The notes under the pieces were generated by a model, which saw nothing but the letters and a program-made list of their open reading frames with translations, was not told where the DNA came from and did not search any database. The translations under genes were made by a program, and so were the position numbers. This document shows positions 8,587 to 18,453 of a stretch of 64,000 nucleotides of DNA, in pieces; position 1 is the first letter of the stretch, and every line of letters begins with the position of its first letter. The DNA is from Anaerolineae bacterium (GTDB lineage Bacteria; Chloroflexota; Anaerolineae; Aggregatilineales; JAFGMM01). The stretch is from positions 682,001 to 746,000 of the forward strand of contig JAOSJO010000012.1 of NCBI GenBank assembly GCA_027494055.1, written 5' to 3'.

Positions 8587-10823
8587 ATGCAGAACCGTCA
8601 GGGCTTCATGATCTTTGGTGGTTTGCTCGTCGTGCTGGCGTTGCTGGCGCTCGCCCTGCTCCTGGGGGCCGCGCTGGCGAACAACGCGCGGCTTCAGCAG
8701 GAGGCGACCCTCCCCATCACGCTCACGCCCCCGCCAACCCAACCGCCAGAACAGGTGACCGCCCTCCAGACGGTCCTGGTGCCCGTCACCGTCGAAACCA
8801 CGCGCAGCGTCCCGGTGACGGTGCCCGTGCTCCAGACGGTGGAGGTGCCCGTCTCGGTACCGCAAATCAACGGAAGTCACACGCGAGGTCGCCGTCGTGC
8901 AGACGGTCGAGGTGCCGGTCACTTTCGAGGTCGTCGTCACCGAGATCGTGCGCGACGTGGTTGAAGCGCCGGTCACGGTGGAGGTGACGCGGGAAGTGCC
9001 CGCCACAGTCCCGGTCATGATGGAGTTGCCGGTCACTGTCGAAGTCACGCGCGAGGCCCCGGTGACCGTCGTGCAGACCGTCGAAGCGCCGGTCACGGTG
9101 GAGGTGACGCGGGAGGTGCTCGCCACAGTCCCGGTGATGATGGAATTGCCGGTCACCGTCGAGGTGACGCGCGAGGTCCCCGTGACGGAGATCGTCTCGG
9201 AGACTGTGGAGGTGCCCGTCACCGTCGAACCCCCGCGCGAGTCGACCCCGTGACGGAGATCGTCGAAGTCCCGGTGACCGTCGAGCAGACAATCGAAGTG
9301 CCGGTCACGGTCGAAGTGACGCGCGAGGTCCCCGTGACGGAGATCGTCGAGGTACCCGTGACCGTCATTGCGCCGCAGACCGTGGAGGTACCGGTCACCA
9401 TTGAAGTCACGCGCGAGGTCCCCGTGACGGAGGTCGTCGAAGTCCCGGTGACCGTTGAGCAGACAATCGAAGTGCCGGTCACGGTCGAAGTGACGCGCGA
9501 GGTCCCCGTGACGGAGATCGTCGAGGTACCCGTGACCGTCATCGCGCCGCAGACCGTGGAGGTACCGGTCACTATTGAAGTCACGCGCGAGGTCCCGGTC
9601 ACGGAGATCGTCGAAGTCCCAGTAACCGTCGTCGTGCCGGAGACAGTCGAAGTGCCGGTCACAGTCGAAGTGACGCGCGAGGTCCCCGTGACGGAGGTCG
9701 TCGAAGTCCCGGTAACCGTCGTCGTGCTGGAGCCAGTCGAGGTGCCGGTAACGTCGAAGTGCCGGTAACCGTCGAAGTCACGCGCGAGGTCCCGGTGACG
9801 GAGATCGTCGAAATCCCGGTAACCGTCATCATGCCGGAGATGGTGGAAGTGCCGGTCACTATCGAGGTTACGCGCGAAATCCCGGTGACGCAGGTCTTCG
9901 AAGTCCCGGTAACCGTCGTCGTGCCGCAGACAGTCGAGGTGCCGGTCACGGTCGAGGTGACGCGCGAGGTCCCCGTGACCCAGTTCGTGCCGGTGACCGT
10001 CCCCTTCCCGGTGACGCAGATCGTCCCTCAGACCGTTCCGGTGCCAGTCGAGGTACCCGTGGAGGTGCCCGTGACGGTGCCGGTACCGGTCACCGTCGAA
10101 GTGACACGTGAAATCATCGTCACGCAGATCGTGCCGCAGACCGTAGAAGTGCCTGTCACTGTGCTTGTCCCGGCTGAGCCGCCGCCCGAAGTGATCCCGA
10201 TCACGCTCTTGCCGGTCATCCCCGTCGTGCCGCTGCCGGTCTCGCCCTTGCAGGTCACGCGCGTCACAAGCATCTATGACCAGCCGAATAACCTCTGGTA
10301 CTTCGTCGGGGAGGTCGTGAACCAGGGCGAGGCGGGGTACCACAACATCGAAGTCAAGCTCGACCTGCTTGACGACGCCGGCAACGTGGTGGGGACGCAG
10401 ACCACCTCCGCCGACGTGCCCTACCTGCGGCCACAAGAGGCGTCGCCATTCGTCGTGGCGTTCCAGTCAGCGCCCGCCTGGACGCGCTTCCAGGCCAGCG
10501 CGCAGGGAGAGCCAATCCCGGAGGGCGTCGTCTACCCGTTCCTTGCGTCAGGCGATGACAAGGCCGGGTTCGACCGGGCAGCCGGGGGCTTCGTGGTCAC
10601 CGGGATGCTCGGCAACGTCGGGAACACCGTTGCGCAGCGCCCGAAAGTGTCGGTCATCGTCCTGAGCGCCGACGAGCGCGTGATTGGGTACGGCTCAACG
10701 TTCCTGGAGACGGCGGTGCTCAACCCTGGGGAGCGCGCGCCCTTCATGGTCACCGTCGGCCTCACCACAGGCGAGGAAATCGCCAGCTACCGCCTGTACG
10801 CGGGGGCGATGCCGCAGCGCTAG
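8587..10823 (+). CDS. Membrane-anchored stalk protein with VPVT tandem repeats (three frameshifts)
   Basis: An N-terminal membrane helix (GFMIFGGLLVVLALLALALL) anchors about 744 residues outside the cell. Residues about 50-525 are built almost only of alternating units such as VEVPVTVEVTRE and VPVTEIVEVPVTV. The regular valine/threonine alternation implies beta strands and probably a rod. The C-terminal 200 residues are a globular beta domain (NLWYFVGEVVNQGEAGYHNI) like FxLYD domains. Frames change near 8866, 9240 and 9755, the last two inside the repeat. Similar repeats are common in Chloroflexota proteins, with no proven function. It converges on the histidine kinase gene, sharing the stop tetramer CTAG. 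Confidence 0.7.
8760..10180 (+). repeat. Coding tandem repeat region (VPVT units)
   Basis: Units of 36-39 nt recur with variations, and longer blocks of about 180 nt repeat nearly exactly (for example 9243-9420 and 9423-9600). Such DNA is prone to slippage and assembly collapse, so copy number here may be wrong. Confidence 0.8.
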
Positions 10824-12460
10824 CACGCCTCCTGCCCGCCCGGCGTGCGGATCGGCAGGCGCACGCGGAAGGTCGCGCCCTGCCCAAACTCAGAGGCGAC
10901 CTCAATCGCGCCGCCGTGGGCCTCGATGATGCCGTAGCTCACCGAAAGGCCCAGGCCTGTGCCCTCGTGCTTGGTCGAGAAGAACGGCTCAAACAGGCGC
11001 GAGAGGTTCTCGCTCGCAATGCCGACGCCGGTGTCGGCGAACGTCACCACCACACAGCCGTTTTCCTCCGCCGACACCACCCGCAGCGTGCCGCCCTCAG
11101 GCATCGCCTCGATGGCGTTGAGGGTCAGGTTCAGAAACACCTGGCGGAGCTGGTCGGCGGTCGCCTCAATCGTCGGCAGCGGTCCCAGGGCGGGTTCCAG
11201 CGCGACTCCCGCGTTTTCCATCTGCTTGCGCGTCAACGTGAAGATTTCCCCCAGCAGATCATTGACATCGACCGCGCCGCGCTCGTCGCTGCTGTTGCGC
11301 GAGAAGGTCAGCAGCCGCGTGGTGATGTCGCGGATGCGCCGGACGTGCTGCTCCGCCACCTGCAACATCTCTTTGTCCACATCGTAATCGGCTTCGATGT
11401 CCTCGATTGCCAGCTCCAGGCAGTTGCGGATGGCCTGAAGCGGGTTGTTGACCTCGTGCGCGATGCTGGCCGATAGCCGGCCCAGCGACGCCATCTTCTC
11501 CGAGCGCACCAGTTCCTCCTGCGCGGTCTGGAGCGCGGCTGTGCGTTCTTCTACCATGGCCTCAAGGTTCTCGGCGTAGTTGCGCAGCTCGCCATAAAGC
11601 TCGGCATTGCGCACCGCCAGCGCCGCCTGCTCGCCAATGGACTTGAGCAGGCGGAGGTGGTCCTCGTTGTATGCCCCCGGCTCATCACAGGCGAGCGCCA
11701 GCGTGCCGAGCCTGCCGCCGTGATGGTAGAGCGTGGTCCACAGCACCGACCGGTACCCATAGGGCGTCATGATCGGGGCGAGCGGCGACTCGTCGCCGGC
11801 CCAACCGTCATCGGGCGCCTGCTGGAAGTGCGCCGCCAGTTCCTGCGCAAGCGCCGCCGGATCCGTCGCCGGCTCCGGGAAGCGCAGAAAGCGGAAGCGC
11901 CGGAGTGCGCCGTCCGCATCATAGACCAGCAGCGCGGCGTTGTGCGCGGCGACCGCCGCCGCCGTCTCGGTCAGCACGGTCTGGAGCAACGCGTCCACTT
12001 CCAGGCTCTCGTTGAGCCGGCCGCCAAAGCCCACCAACGTCTCCAGCTCGCTGGTGCGCCGCTTCAGGTTTTCCTCAAGGTGGTAGGCGCGGATCTTGCT
12101 GTGTGCACGCGCCGCCAGTTCGCGCGGGTTGAACGGCTTGCGCACGTAATCGTCTGCGCCAATGCCCAGGCCACGCTCGACGTCCGTCGGCTCCTTGGCG
12201 CGCGCCGTGATGAAGATCACCGGCACGCGCGCAGTGCGCGGGTTCTGGCGCAGCTTCTCCACGACCTCGAACCCGTCCATGCCCGGCATCATCACATCCA
12301 GCAGGATCAGGTCGTAGTCGTTCTCGGCGGCCCTTTCCAGCGCCGACTCGCCGTCGCGGGTGTCGTCGACAACAAAACCTTCGCGCTCCATGATGCGGCG
12401 CAGCAAGATAACGGCGTTCAGCTCATCGTCGGCAACCAGGACGCGCGTGGGTTTATCCAT
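10820..12460 (-). CDS. Receiver-GAF-histidine kinase hybrid
   Basis: The 546-residue soluble protein has a CheY-like receiver at residues 5-125 (VLVADDE, phospho-acceptor Asp in LILLDVMMPGMDGF, Lys in VRKPF), a GAF domain about 150-300, a coiled linker, a HisKA domain with the H-box SIAHEVNNPLQA near residue 350, and an HATPase with FLNLTLNAIEAMPEG, FADTGVGI and GTGLGLSVSYGI. It should receive a phosphoryl group from another kinase and modulate its own kinase activity; no partner gene adjoins. The ATG at 12460 is clean and there is no frameshift. The stop overlaps that of the convergent gene. Confidence 0.9.
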   Translation of the reverse strand: MDKPTRVLVADDELNAVILLRRIMEREGFVVDDTRDGESALERAAENDYDLILLDVMMPGMDGFEVVEKLRQNPRTARVPVIFITARAKEPTDVERGLGIGADDYVRKPFNPRELAARAHSKIRAYHLEENLKRRTSELETLVGFGGRLNESLEVDALLQTVLTETAAAVAAHNAALLVYDADGALRRFRFLRFPEPATDPAALAQELAAHFQQAPDDGWAGDESPLAPIMTPYGYRSVLWTTLYHHGGRLGTLALACDEPGAYNEDHLRLLKSIGEQAALAVRNAELYGELRNYAENLEAMVEERTAALQTAQEELVRSEKMASLGRLSASIAHEVNNPLQAIRNCLELAIEDIEADYDVDKEMLQVAEQHVRRIRDITTRLLTFSRNSSDERGAVDVNDLLGEIFTLTRKQMENAGVALEPALGPLPTIEATADQLRQVFLNLTLNAIEAMPEGGTLRVVSAEENGCVVVTFADTGVGIASENLSRLFEPFFSTKHEGTGLGLSVSYGIIEAHGGAIEVASEFGQGATFRVRLPIRTPGGQEAC

Positions 12461-12510
12461 GTCAAAGGCCTCAGGCGTATGCTGTTAGATTCTTTGTTAA
12501 CCCCGCCTTT

Positions 12511-12539
12511 ATTCTATCAAGGTGTTGTGCAAACATCAA
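12511..12539 (-). promoter_or_regulatory. Promoter of the receiver-histidine kinase (TTGATG-17-TAGAAT)
   Basis: On the minus strand TTGATG (12539-12534) and TAGAAT (12516-12511) are 17 bp apart, giving a leader of about 44 nt before ATG 12460. Confidence 0.55.
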
Positions 12540-12626
12540 CGCCAGGACAAGAAACGCGCGCTCGCTTTCGCCCACGCGCCGCCCTCATGCTACAATCTCG
12601 AAGAATTGAACCACACAGGGGTCATA

Positions 12627-13826
12627 ATGAGCGACGACAACAACCGAACGCTGATGTTTCTCGGCGCGGCGCTGCGTGGCACCCTCGCGGGGCTGGCGCT
12701 TGCCCTGATGTTCGCGGCCGGCTTCCTGGTGCGCGACCTGGTGGGCGCGCCGACAGTCCGCGCGCAGGACGAGTACCCGGTCCTCAACGAGGTTGTCGGG
12801 CTGCTGTCTCAGCACTACGTCCGACCCCTCCCTGACGCGAAAGCGCTCGAATACGGGGCGATCCGGGGCATGATCGGCGTGCTGAACGACCCGCACACGT
12901 TTTTCATCGACCCGCCCGTCGCGCAGAACGAATCGGACGCGCTCGCCGGGGAGTATGGCGGCATCGGCGTTGAGTTACAGCGTGACAGCGTGGGCGACTA
13001 CGTGCTCTACCCCTATCCCGACGGCCCCGCAATCGCGGCGGGGATTGAGGACGGCGACAGGCTGCTCGCCGTGGACGGCGCGTCCATCACGCCCGACATG
13101 CCCCACGACGCGGTACAGCGCCTCCTGCGCGGCGACGTCGGCAAGCGCATCAGCGTCACCGTGCAGCACCGCGACGGCGCGACCGAGACGTTCGAGATCG
13201 AGCTGGCTCTGATCGAAGTGCCGAGCGTGCTCTGGAGCACCGTCACCGAAGAGCCGAGCTTCGGCTACATCCGGCTGCTGCGCTTCACGAGCCGCACGCC
13301 CGAAGAACTGGAGCAGGCGCTCACGGAGCTGATTGAGGAACAGGAAGTCGTCGCGCTGATCCTCGACGTGCGGCACAACTCCGGCGGGCTGCTGCAAGAG
13401 GCTATCGACGTGGCAAGCCAGTTCCTCGATGGCGGCGTGGTGCTGTACGAAGAGAAGCGCGACACCGACCGCGAACCCAAAGAGGCCAGCGGCGGCGGCC
13501 TGGCGCTGGACACGCCGATGGTGGTGCTGGTGGACGGCGCGTCGGCGAGCGCGGCGGAACTGGTCGCCGGCGCGCTGCAAGACCGGGGGCGCGCGATCCT
13601 GATCGGCCAGAAGACCTACGGCAAAGGCTCGGTGCAGTGGATCTTCAAGCTCTCCGACGGGTCATCGCTGCACGTCACCGTCTCAGAGTGGTTCACGCCA
13701 TCGGGCGCGATGCTCGACGGCATGGGGCTGACGCCGGACATCGAGATGATCCACGCCACTGACTTCGACGCCGAACTCGGCGAGGCGATTCGCTACCTGC
13801 TCGCGCAGGTCGGCGTGCCGCAGTAG
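12627..13826 (+). CDS. S41-family C-terminal processing peptidase
   Basis: This 399-residue protein has one N-terminal membrane helix (TLAGLALALMFAAGFLV), a helical linker, a PDZ domain about 100-190 (GGIGVELQRDS, AAGIEDGDRLLAVDG) and the S41 catalytic core. The nucleophile Ser lies in DGASASAAELVAGAL and the general-base Lys in KTYGKGSVQ, as in CtpA/Prc. It should cut C-terminal ends of envelope proteins on the outer face of the membrane. I chose ATG 12627 (MSDDNNRT) with AGGGG upstream rather than an earlier in-frame codon at 12522. A TACAAT at 12591-12596 is a likely -10 with a weak -35. Confidence 0.88.
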   Translation: MSDDNNRTLMFLGAALRGTLAGLALALMFAAGFLVRDLVGAPTVRAQDEYPVLNEVVGLLSQHYVRPLPDAKALEYGAIRGMIGVLNDPHTFFIDPPVAQNESDALAGEYGGIGVELQRDSVGDYVLYPYPDGPAIAAGIEDGDRLLAVDGASITPDMPHDAVQRLLRGDVGKRISVTVQHRDGATETFEIELALIEVPSVLWSTVTEEPSFGYIRLLRFTSRTPEELEQALTELIEEQEVVALILDVRHNSGGLLQEAIDVASQFLDGGVVLYEEKRDTDREPKEASGGGLALDTPMVVLVDGASASAAELVAGALQDRGRAILIGQKTYGKGSVQWIFKLSDGSSLHVTVSEWFTPSGAMLDGMGLTPDIEMIHATDFDAELGEAIRYLLAQVGVPQ

Positions 13827-13870
13827 CGCCGGTAGCCTAACCGCCCGGCGTCGGTTAAAATAGGCTGCGT

Positions 13871-13916
13871 CAAGGGCACAGCGCCCCCAGCGGGGACCGT
13901 GGCGGCTGTGCCCTTG
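13871..13916. other. Perfect 12-bp inverted repeat upstream of smpB
   Basis: CAAGGGCACAGC (13871-13882) pairs with GCTGTGCCCTTG (13905-13916); CCCC-AGC-GGGG inside can form a second hairpin. There is no T-run. A TAAAAT at 13856-13861 would start transcription just before it, so it may be the 5' leader of smpB rather than a terminator of the protease gene. Confidence 0.5.
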
Positions 13917-13946
13917 TTGACCGGCAGATCCATTCCGGGTGATTCG

Positions 13947-14444
13947 ATGGCGAAAAAGGGCAAAGGCAAGCCGGCCGGCGACAGCAACAACCGCACCGTC
14001 GCCACCAACCGCAAGGCACGGCACGACTACATCCTCGAAGAGACCTTCGAGGCGGGCCTGGCGTTGACCGGCTCCGAGATCAAGTCGATCCGCGCCGGCA
14101 GCGTCAACCTGGCGGAGGCCTACGTCCAGCCTAAGGGCGACGAGATGTGGCTGATCAACTGTCACATCGCGCCCTACGACCCTGCCAGCCGCGAGAACCA
14201 CGACCCGCGCCGCCCGCGCAAGCTGCTCCTCCACAAGCGCGAGATCGCCCGCCTCAGTAGCCGCGCCATCGAGCGCGGTTACACCATCGTCCCGACCCGG
14301 ATGTACCTCAAGAAGGGCCTCGCCAAGGTCGAGATTGCGCTCGCGCGCGGCAAGCGCCAGTATGACAAGCGCGCCACCCTCGCAAGAGAGCAGAGCCAAC
14401 GTGACATCGAACGGGCGCTCAGGCAGCGCAGCCGCGAATACTGA
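13947..14444 (+). CDS. smpB: SsrA-binding protein SmpB
   Basis: SmpB binds tmRNA and brings it to stalled ribosomes for trans-translation. The 165-residue product shows the family core: TNRKARHDYILEETFEAG, TGSEIKSIRAGSVNL, INCHIAPYDPAS, RKLLLHKREI and the basic tail KRQYDKRATLAREQ. It is complete. I chose ATG 13947 (MAKKGKGKP), as the in-frame codon at 13899 is weak. tmRNA itself is not seen nearby. The following glycosyltransferase starts inside its 3' end by 44 nt. Confidence 0.97.
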   Translation: MAKKGKGKPAGDSNNRTVATNRKARHDYILEETFEAGLALTGSEIKSIRAGSVNLAEAYVQPKGDEMWLINCHIAPYDPASRENHDPRRPRKLLLHKREIARLSSRAIERGYTIVPTRMYLKKGLAKVEIALARGKRQYDKRATLAREQSQRDIERALRQRSREY

Positions 14445-16437
14445 GGCCGCACCCCCGAAACCGCACGCGAGGGGCCTCAGCCCCCTGGCCGAGTTGCTGG
14501 CCGTGGCGACCATCCTGCTCGTCGCGGCCCTGTTCCGCTTCCACGCCCTCGACGCGATCCCGCCCGGCCTGACGCACGACGAGGCCGACGTCGGCTTCTA
14601 CGCCGCGGCCTTCGCGCGGGGCGAGCGCGCCGAATACGACGTGCCCTACGGCTACGCCTACGAGCCTTACGGGCGGGTCTCCGCCGGCCTGCTGATGCGC
14701 GCGCTCGGCGCGACCGACCTCGCGCTGCGCGCGCACCAGGCGCTCTACGGGCTGCTCGTCGTCGGCCTGACTTACGTCTGGGCGCGGGCCGCGTTCGGGC
14801 GCTTCGTCGCGCTGAGCGCGGCGGCGCTGGCGGCGGTCCTGTTCTGGATCGTGTTCACCAGCCGGATGGCGCTTAACAGCCAGCCCGCGCCGGCGGTGTT
14901 CCTGGTGGCCGTCATCGCGCTGTGGCGCGCGCTGTACGGCAACGCGCCGGGCCGGGGACGCATGGGCTGGTGGGTCGTCTTCGCGCTGGCGGTGGCGGCG
15001 ATGCTCCACGTCTACGAAGCCACGCGCGCCGCGTGGTTTGCATTCCCGGCGTTCCTCATCTACCTGCTGCTGGCCGACCGGAACCGCCTCCGGCGGCGCG
15101 GGCCGACCTTCGCGCTGGCGCTCGGCGTGGGGACGGCGCTCGCGCTGCCGCACCTGCTCGACCCCGGCGCGTGGGGCCGCACCGACGCGCTCGGCGGCGC
15201 GGTGAGCGCGTTCTTCAGCGGCGCCCCCGGCCCGCTGGTCACCAACGCGCTCCAAGGCCTGGGCACCCTCACCGTCAGCGGCGACACGCTGATCACGTAC
15301 AACCTCCCCGGCCAGCCCGTGCTGTGGCCGCTGCTCGCCGCTTTCTTCTACCTCGGCCTGGCCGTCGGGGTCGCGCGCGTCCGACAGCCGGCCTATGCGT
15401 TCCTGCTGCTGTGGCTGGCGTTTGGTCTGGTCCCCACGCTCGTGATCGGGGCCTACACGAGCACGCTGCACAGCATCGTCGTGCAGCCCGCCGTGTGCCT
15501 GCTCCCTGCGATTGGCGCGGCGTGGCTGGCGGCGCGGCCCGCGACGAAGCGTCTGGGGCGCTACCTTGCCGCCCTGTGGGTCGCCGCCCTGCTCCTCACC
15601 GCCGGCATCACCTGGCGCGATTACTTCGCCGTGTGGGGCGAGGCTGCGGACGTGCGCGCGGCCTACTTCCACACGCTGGCCGCGATCACCGCGCGCGTGG
15701 ACGCCGACCCTGGCGCGGGCGTCGTCACCATTTCGTCGCCGTTCCCGGAGCCGCCGCTCGACCCGTTCATCGGCGCGCTGCGCATCCGCGAGGGCGACGC
15801 CGACGTGCGCTGGATGGACGCGCGCCGCGCGGTTCTCCTGCCGCCGGCGGATGACGCGCGGCTGTTCGCGTCGGCGGACGCGCCGCTCGACCCGCTGCTG
15901 GCGGACCTGCTGGACGCGGCACACGTGGAGCGCGTCACGCTCCGCCCCAACGACCTGAACCCCCACTATGACGTGTTCCGGTTGCGTCCGCTGGATGCGC
16001 GCGCGCGCCTTGCCGAAGTGCTCCAGCCCAGGGAGGGGGCCGTCTTCGGCGGCGCGCTGGCGATGGCCGCCTGCCACGTCGCGGTGCGCGACGGCGCGGC
16101 GGAAGTCGTGACGCTGTGGGCGGTGCGCGACCCTGACGCGCTCGGTGCGCCGCCCCTGACGCAGTACGCGCACGCGCTGACGATCACCGTCCAGGCGCTC
16201 GACGCGGCGGGGGCCGTCATCGGCCAGGAGGACGCGCTTGGCGCGCCGGCGGCGGGCTGGCGCGCGGGCGACATGTTCCTGCACGTCCACCGGTTCGCCC
16301 TCCCCGACCCGCTGCCGCCGGGGCCGGTGCAGTTCATCGCCGGCGTCTACGACCGCGCCAGCCTTGCGCGCCTGCCGCTGACGCTGGACGGCCAGCCGGC
16401 GGGCGACGCGCTCACACTGAGTTGCCTGGGGCCTTGA
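14401..16437 (+). CDS. GT39/ArnT-like membrane glycosyltransferase
   Basis: About 678 residues with some eleven membrane helices and a soluble C-terminal half. The first outer loop has the acidic motif THDEADVGFYAAAF, typical of GT-C enzymes that use polyprenyl-phosphate sugars (Asp-Glu catalytic pair). The C-terminal 260 residues form a beta-rich domain (residues about 560-678, AALTITVQALDAAGAVIGQ-like) that may bind the acceptor. I propose GTG 14401 as the start; it overlaps smpB by 44 nt. The acceptor (protein, lipid or polysaccharide) is unknown. No frameshift. Confidence 0.7.
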   Translation: MTSNGRSGSAAANTEAAPPKPHARGLSPLAELLAVATILLVAALFRFHALDAIPPGLTHDEADVGFYAAAFARGERAEYDVPYGYAYEPYGRVSAGLLMRALGATDLALRAHQALYGLLVVGLTYVWARAAFGRFVALSAAALAAVLFWIVFTSRMALNSQPAPAVFLVAVIALWRALYGNAPGRGRMGWWVVFALAVAAMLHVYEATRAAWFAFPAFLIYLLLADRNRLRRRGPTFALALGVGTALALPHLLDPGAWGRTDALGGAVSAFFSGAPGPLVTNALQGLGTLTVSGDTLITYNLPGQPVLWPLLAAFFYLGLAVGVARVRQPAYAFLLLWLAFGLVPTLVIGAYTSTLHSIVVQPAVCLLPAIGAAWLAARPATKRLGRYLAALWVAALLLTAGITWRDYFAVWGEAADVRAAYFHTLAAITARVDADPGAGVVTISSPFPEPPLDPFIGALRIREGDADVRWMDARRAVLLPPADDARLFASADAPLDPLLADLLDAAHVERVTLRPNDLNPHYDVFRLRPLDARARLAEVLQPREGAVFGGALAMAACHVAVRDGAAEVVTLWAVRDPDALGAPPLTQYAHALTITVQALDAAGAVIGQEDALGAPAAGWRAGDMFLHVHRFALPDPLPPGPVQFIAGVYDRASLARLPLTLDGQPAGDALTLSCLGP

Positions 16438-16464
16438 AGGGGGCGAGGCGACGCGTGACGTGCC

Positions 16465-18453
16465 TCAGTCGTCCAACTGCACGCTGTCCGCAACCGGGTT
16501 GCCGGCCGCATCGACGGCGAACACGCGCTCGATGCCCGGATAGGTATACATTGCGGCGCGCAGCTCCAGCGACGGGGCATCGGCGTCCTGCTGCGCGAGC
16601 GCGAACCAGTTCACGATGATGTCGCCGGGCCGCCAGTACGCCGCCACGTAGGAGGGGCCGTCGGTCTGCGCGACCGCGCTCTCGCCGTCGAAGTAATACA
16701 CCGTGAAGTGATACTCCGCCGCCGGCGGCCCTTGTTCAACCTGCCACGCGACCTGAATCTGCCCGTCCTCGGCCCAGCGATGGCCGGCGATGCGCGCGCC
16801 GTTGCCGAGCCGGGCGGGCGGCTGCGCGGGCGTGAAGTCTGCCAGCAGGGCGTCGCGCTTCGCCGGGTCGTAGCGCATCAGCGTGTATTCGCCCTCGTTC
16901 TCCCGAAGGGGATGCGCGCCTGCACTTCGGACGCGGCGCGGTACCACGCGGCGGCGGGCCACGCGCCCGGCTGGACCAGGATCACCGCCGGGTGGTCGGG
17001 CAGCACGGCTGCCGCCGCACCATCGACGAAGCGGTGCGGTACGTCGTGTAGCATCACGTCGAACGCGCCCGGCCCCTCGTACTGGTACGGGCGGTCGCCC
17101 TCGCCCACGACGATGACCTCCACTGCGTCGGTCGTCTCCAGGAGGTCGAGCGCCGCGCGCGCGCCCCGCATCTTCATGCCCAGCGGGGCGCCGAAGTCGC
17201 CGGGGTGTGACGCGCCGCCGCGCACGTGTAGAAGCCGCTCAGCATCAGGACCTGCGCGCCAGCGATTGCCGCCACAGCGACCGCCACGCCCCCTGCCAGC
17301 CACCGGCGGGGACGCATCCCCCGACAGAAGCCAGGCCCACCGTCGCTCCCGCGCCCATCACGAGGTAGGGCGCGGGCCACAGGGCGATATAGTAGTGCGG
17401 GAAGATGGGCGCCCACTGCACAGTAAACAGGACAATGTAGGCGACAAGCCACAGCAGCGCCGTCAAACCGAACACGCCCTCCGCTGCCTGCCGGCGTCGC
17501 CAGCTCTGCGCCGCCAGGACCACGCCCGCGCCAACGACAAACACGACCTCCAGCGCGAGGAAGAAGGCCACGTCGTCCTCGACATAGGCGGGATGGTCGG
17601 GCACGGCGTCGGGGAAGCCCCACTCGCGCAGCCTGTAGCCGGCGGTGTTCTGCACCGTGTATTCGAGCGCCTGCGCGCTGACGCGCACCTGGTGATCCTG
17701 AATCGCTGCGTCCTGCGTCATGACGATGTTCGGGTTCCGCGCCACGCCAACCACGAAGGGGACGGTCAGCACCACCGCGCCGGCCACGCCGAGCGCCACC
17801 ATGCGCCAGTCAACACGACGCCAGTTCGCCAGCACGAGGAACGCCGTCACAAGCGCGAGCGGCAGCGCCGAGAAGTGCACGCCAATCGTAAACGCGAGCA
17901 GGAACACGTGCGCCGCCTGCCAGCGCCGCCGCCCCTCGATGAAGCCGACCGCGCCGGTCGCCACCGTGAGCACCGCGAAGAGCGGCTGGGTGCCAGGCGT
18001 CCATACCTTGCGCGCCTGGTAGACCGAGAAGGGGCTGACCGCGTGCAGCAGACCCGTAATCAACGCGGCGTAGAAGCCGAAGTAGCGGCGCGCCAGCCAG
18101 TAACCGACGGCCACGCTCAGCGCGCTCAGCAGCGCGATCCAGGCCGTCGCCAGCAGCGGGTCCGGCGCGAGGAAGTACGGCGGCGCGAGCACCCAGATCG
18201 CGTTGGGCGGGGTGGGGATGCCGGTCGAGGAGGTGACGCCGTAGAGCGGCGGCCAGCCGTCGCGCGCGAAGACCACCGCCAGCCGCGAGGCCGACGCCTC
18301 GTCGAGCTTGAAGTCGATCACGCCCGGCCAGCCCCAGCGCAGGGCCAGCGCCAGCGCGAAGACGCCGAAGAGGCCGGCGAAGTCGTACCAGCGCCAGGGA
18401 CGCGGCGTGGCCTGCCGGGGGGACACGTCACGCCCCGAACGGGCGTCGGTCAC
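16465..18453 (-). CDS. GT39-like membrane glycosyltransferase (about three frameshifts)
   Basis: The start GTG 18453 overlaps the mutS stop in the tetramer GTGA, so translation is coupled. The N-terminal half has many membrane helices (WYDFAGLFGVFALALALRWG) and the loop motif FKLDEASASRLAVVFARDG, the usual acidic site of GT-C enzymes. Frames change near 17325, 17215 and 16905; rejoined, the C-terminus reads DAVEVIVVGEGDRPYQYEGP and ends in a beta domain (VAWQVEQGPPAAEYHFTVYY). Roughly 662 residues. Coupling of an envelope enzyme to mutS is probably only positional. Confidence 0.65.

Noticed and set aside
9219..10436. Antisense frame reading TGTSTVTGTSTTSVTGTS
   Set aside because: It is the mirror image of the VPVT repeats and has no start signal or independent domain.
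10820..10823. Transcription terminator between the convergent VPVT and kinase genes
   Set aside because: The stop codons overlap in CTAG and no hairpin with a T-run is seen on either side.
14419..16290. Antisense frame of 623 codons opposite the glycosyltransferase
   Set aside because: The plus-strand frame has membrane helices and family motifs; the antisense product is Arg/Gln/His-rich without any domain.
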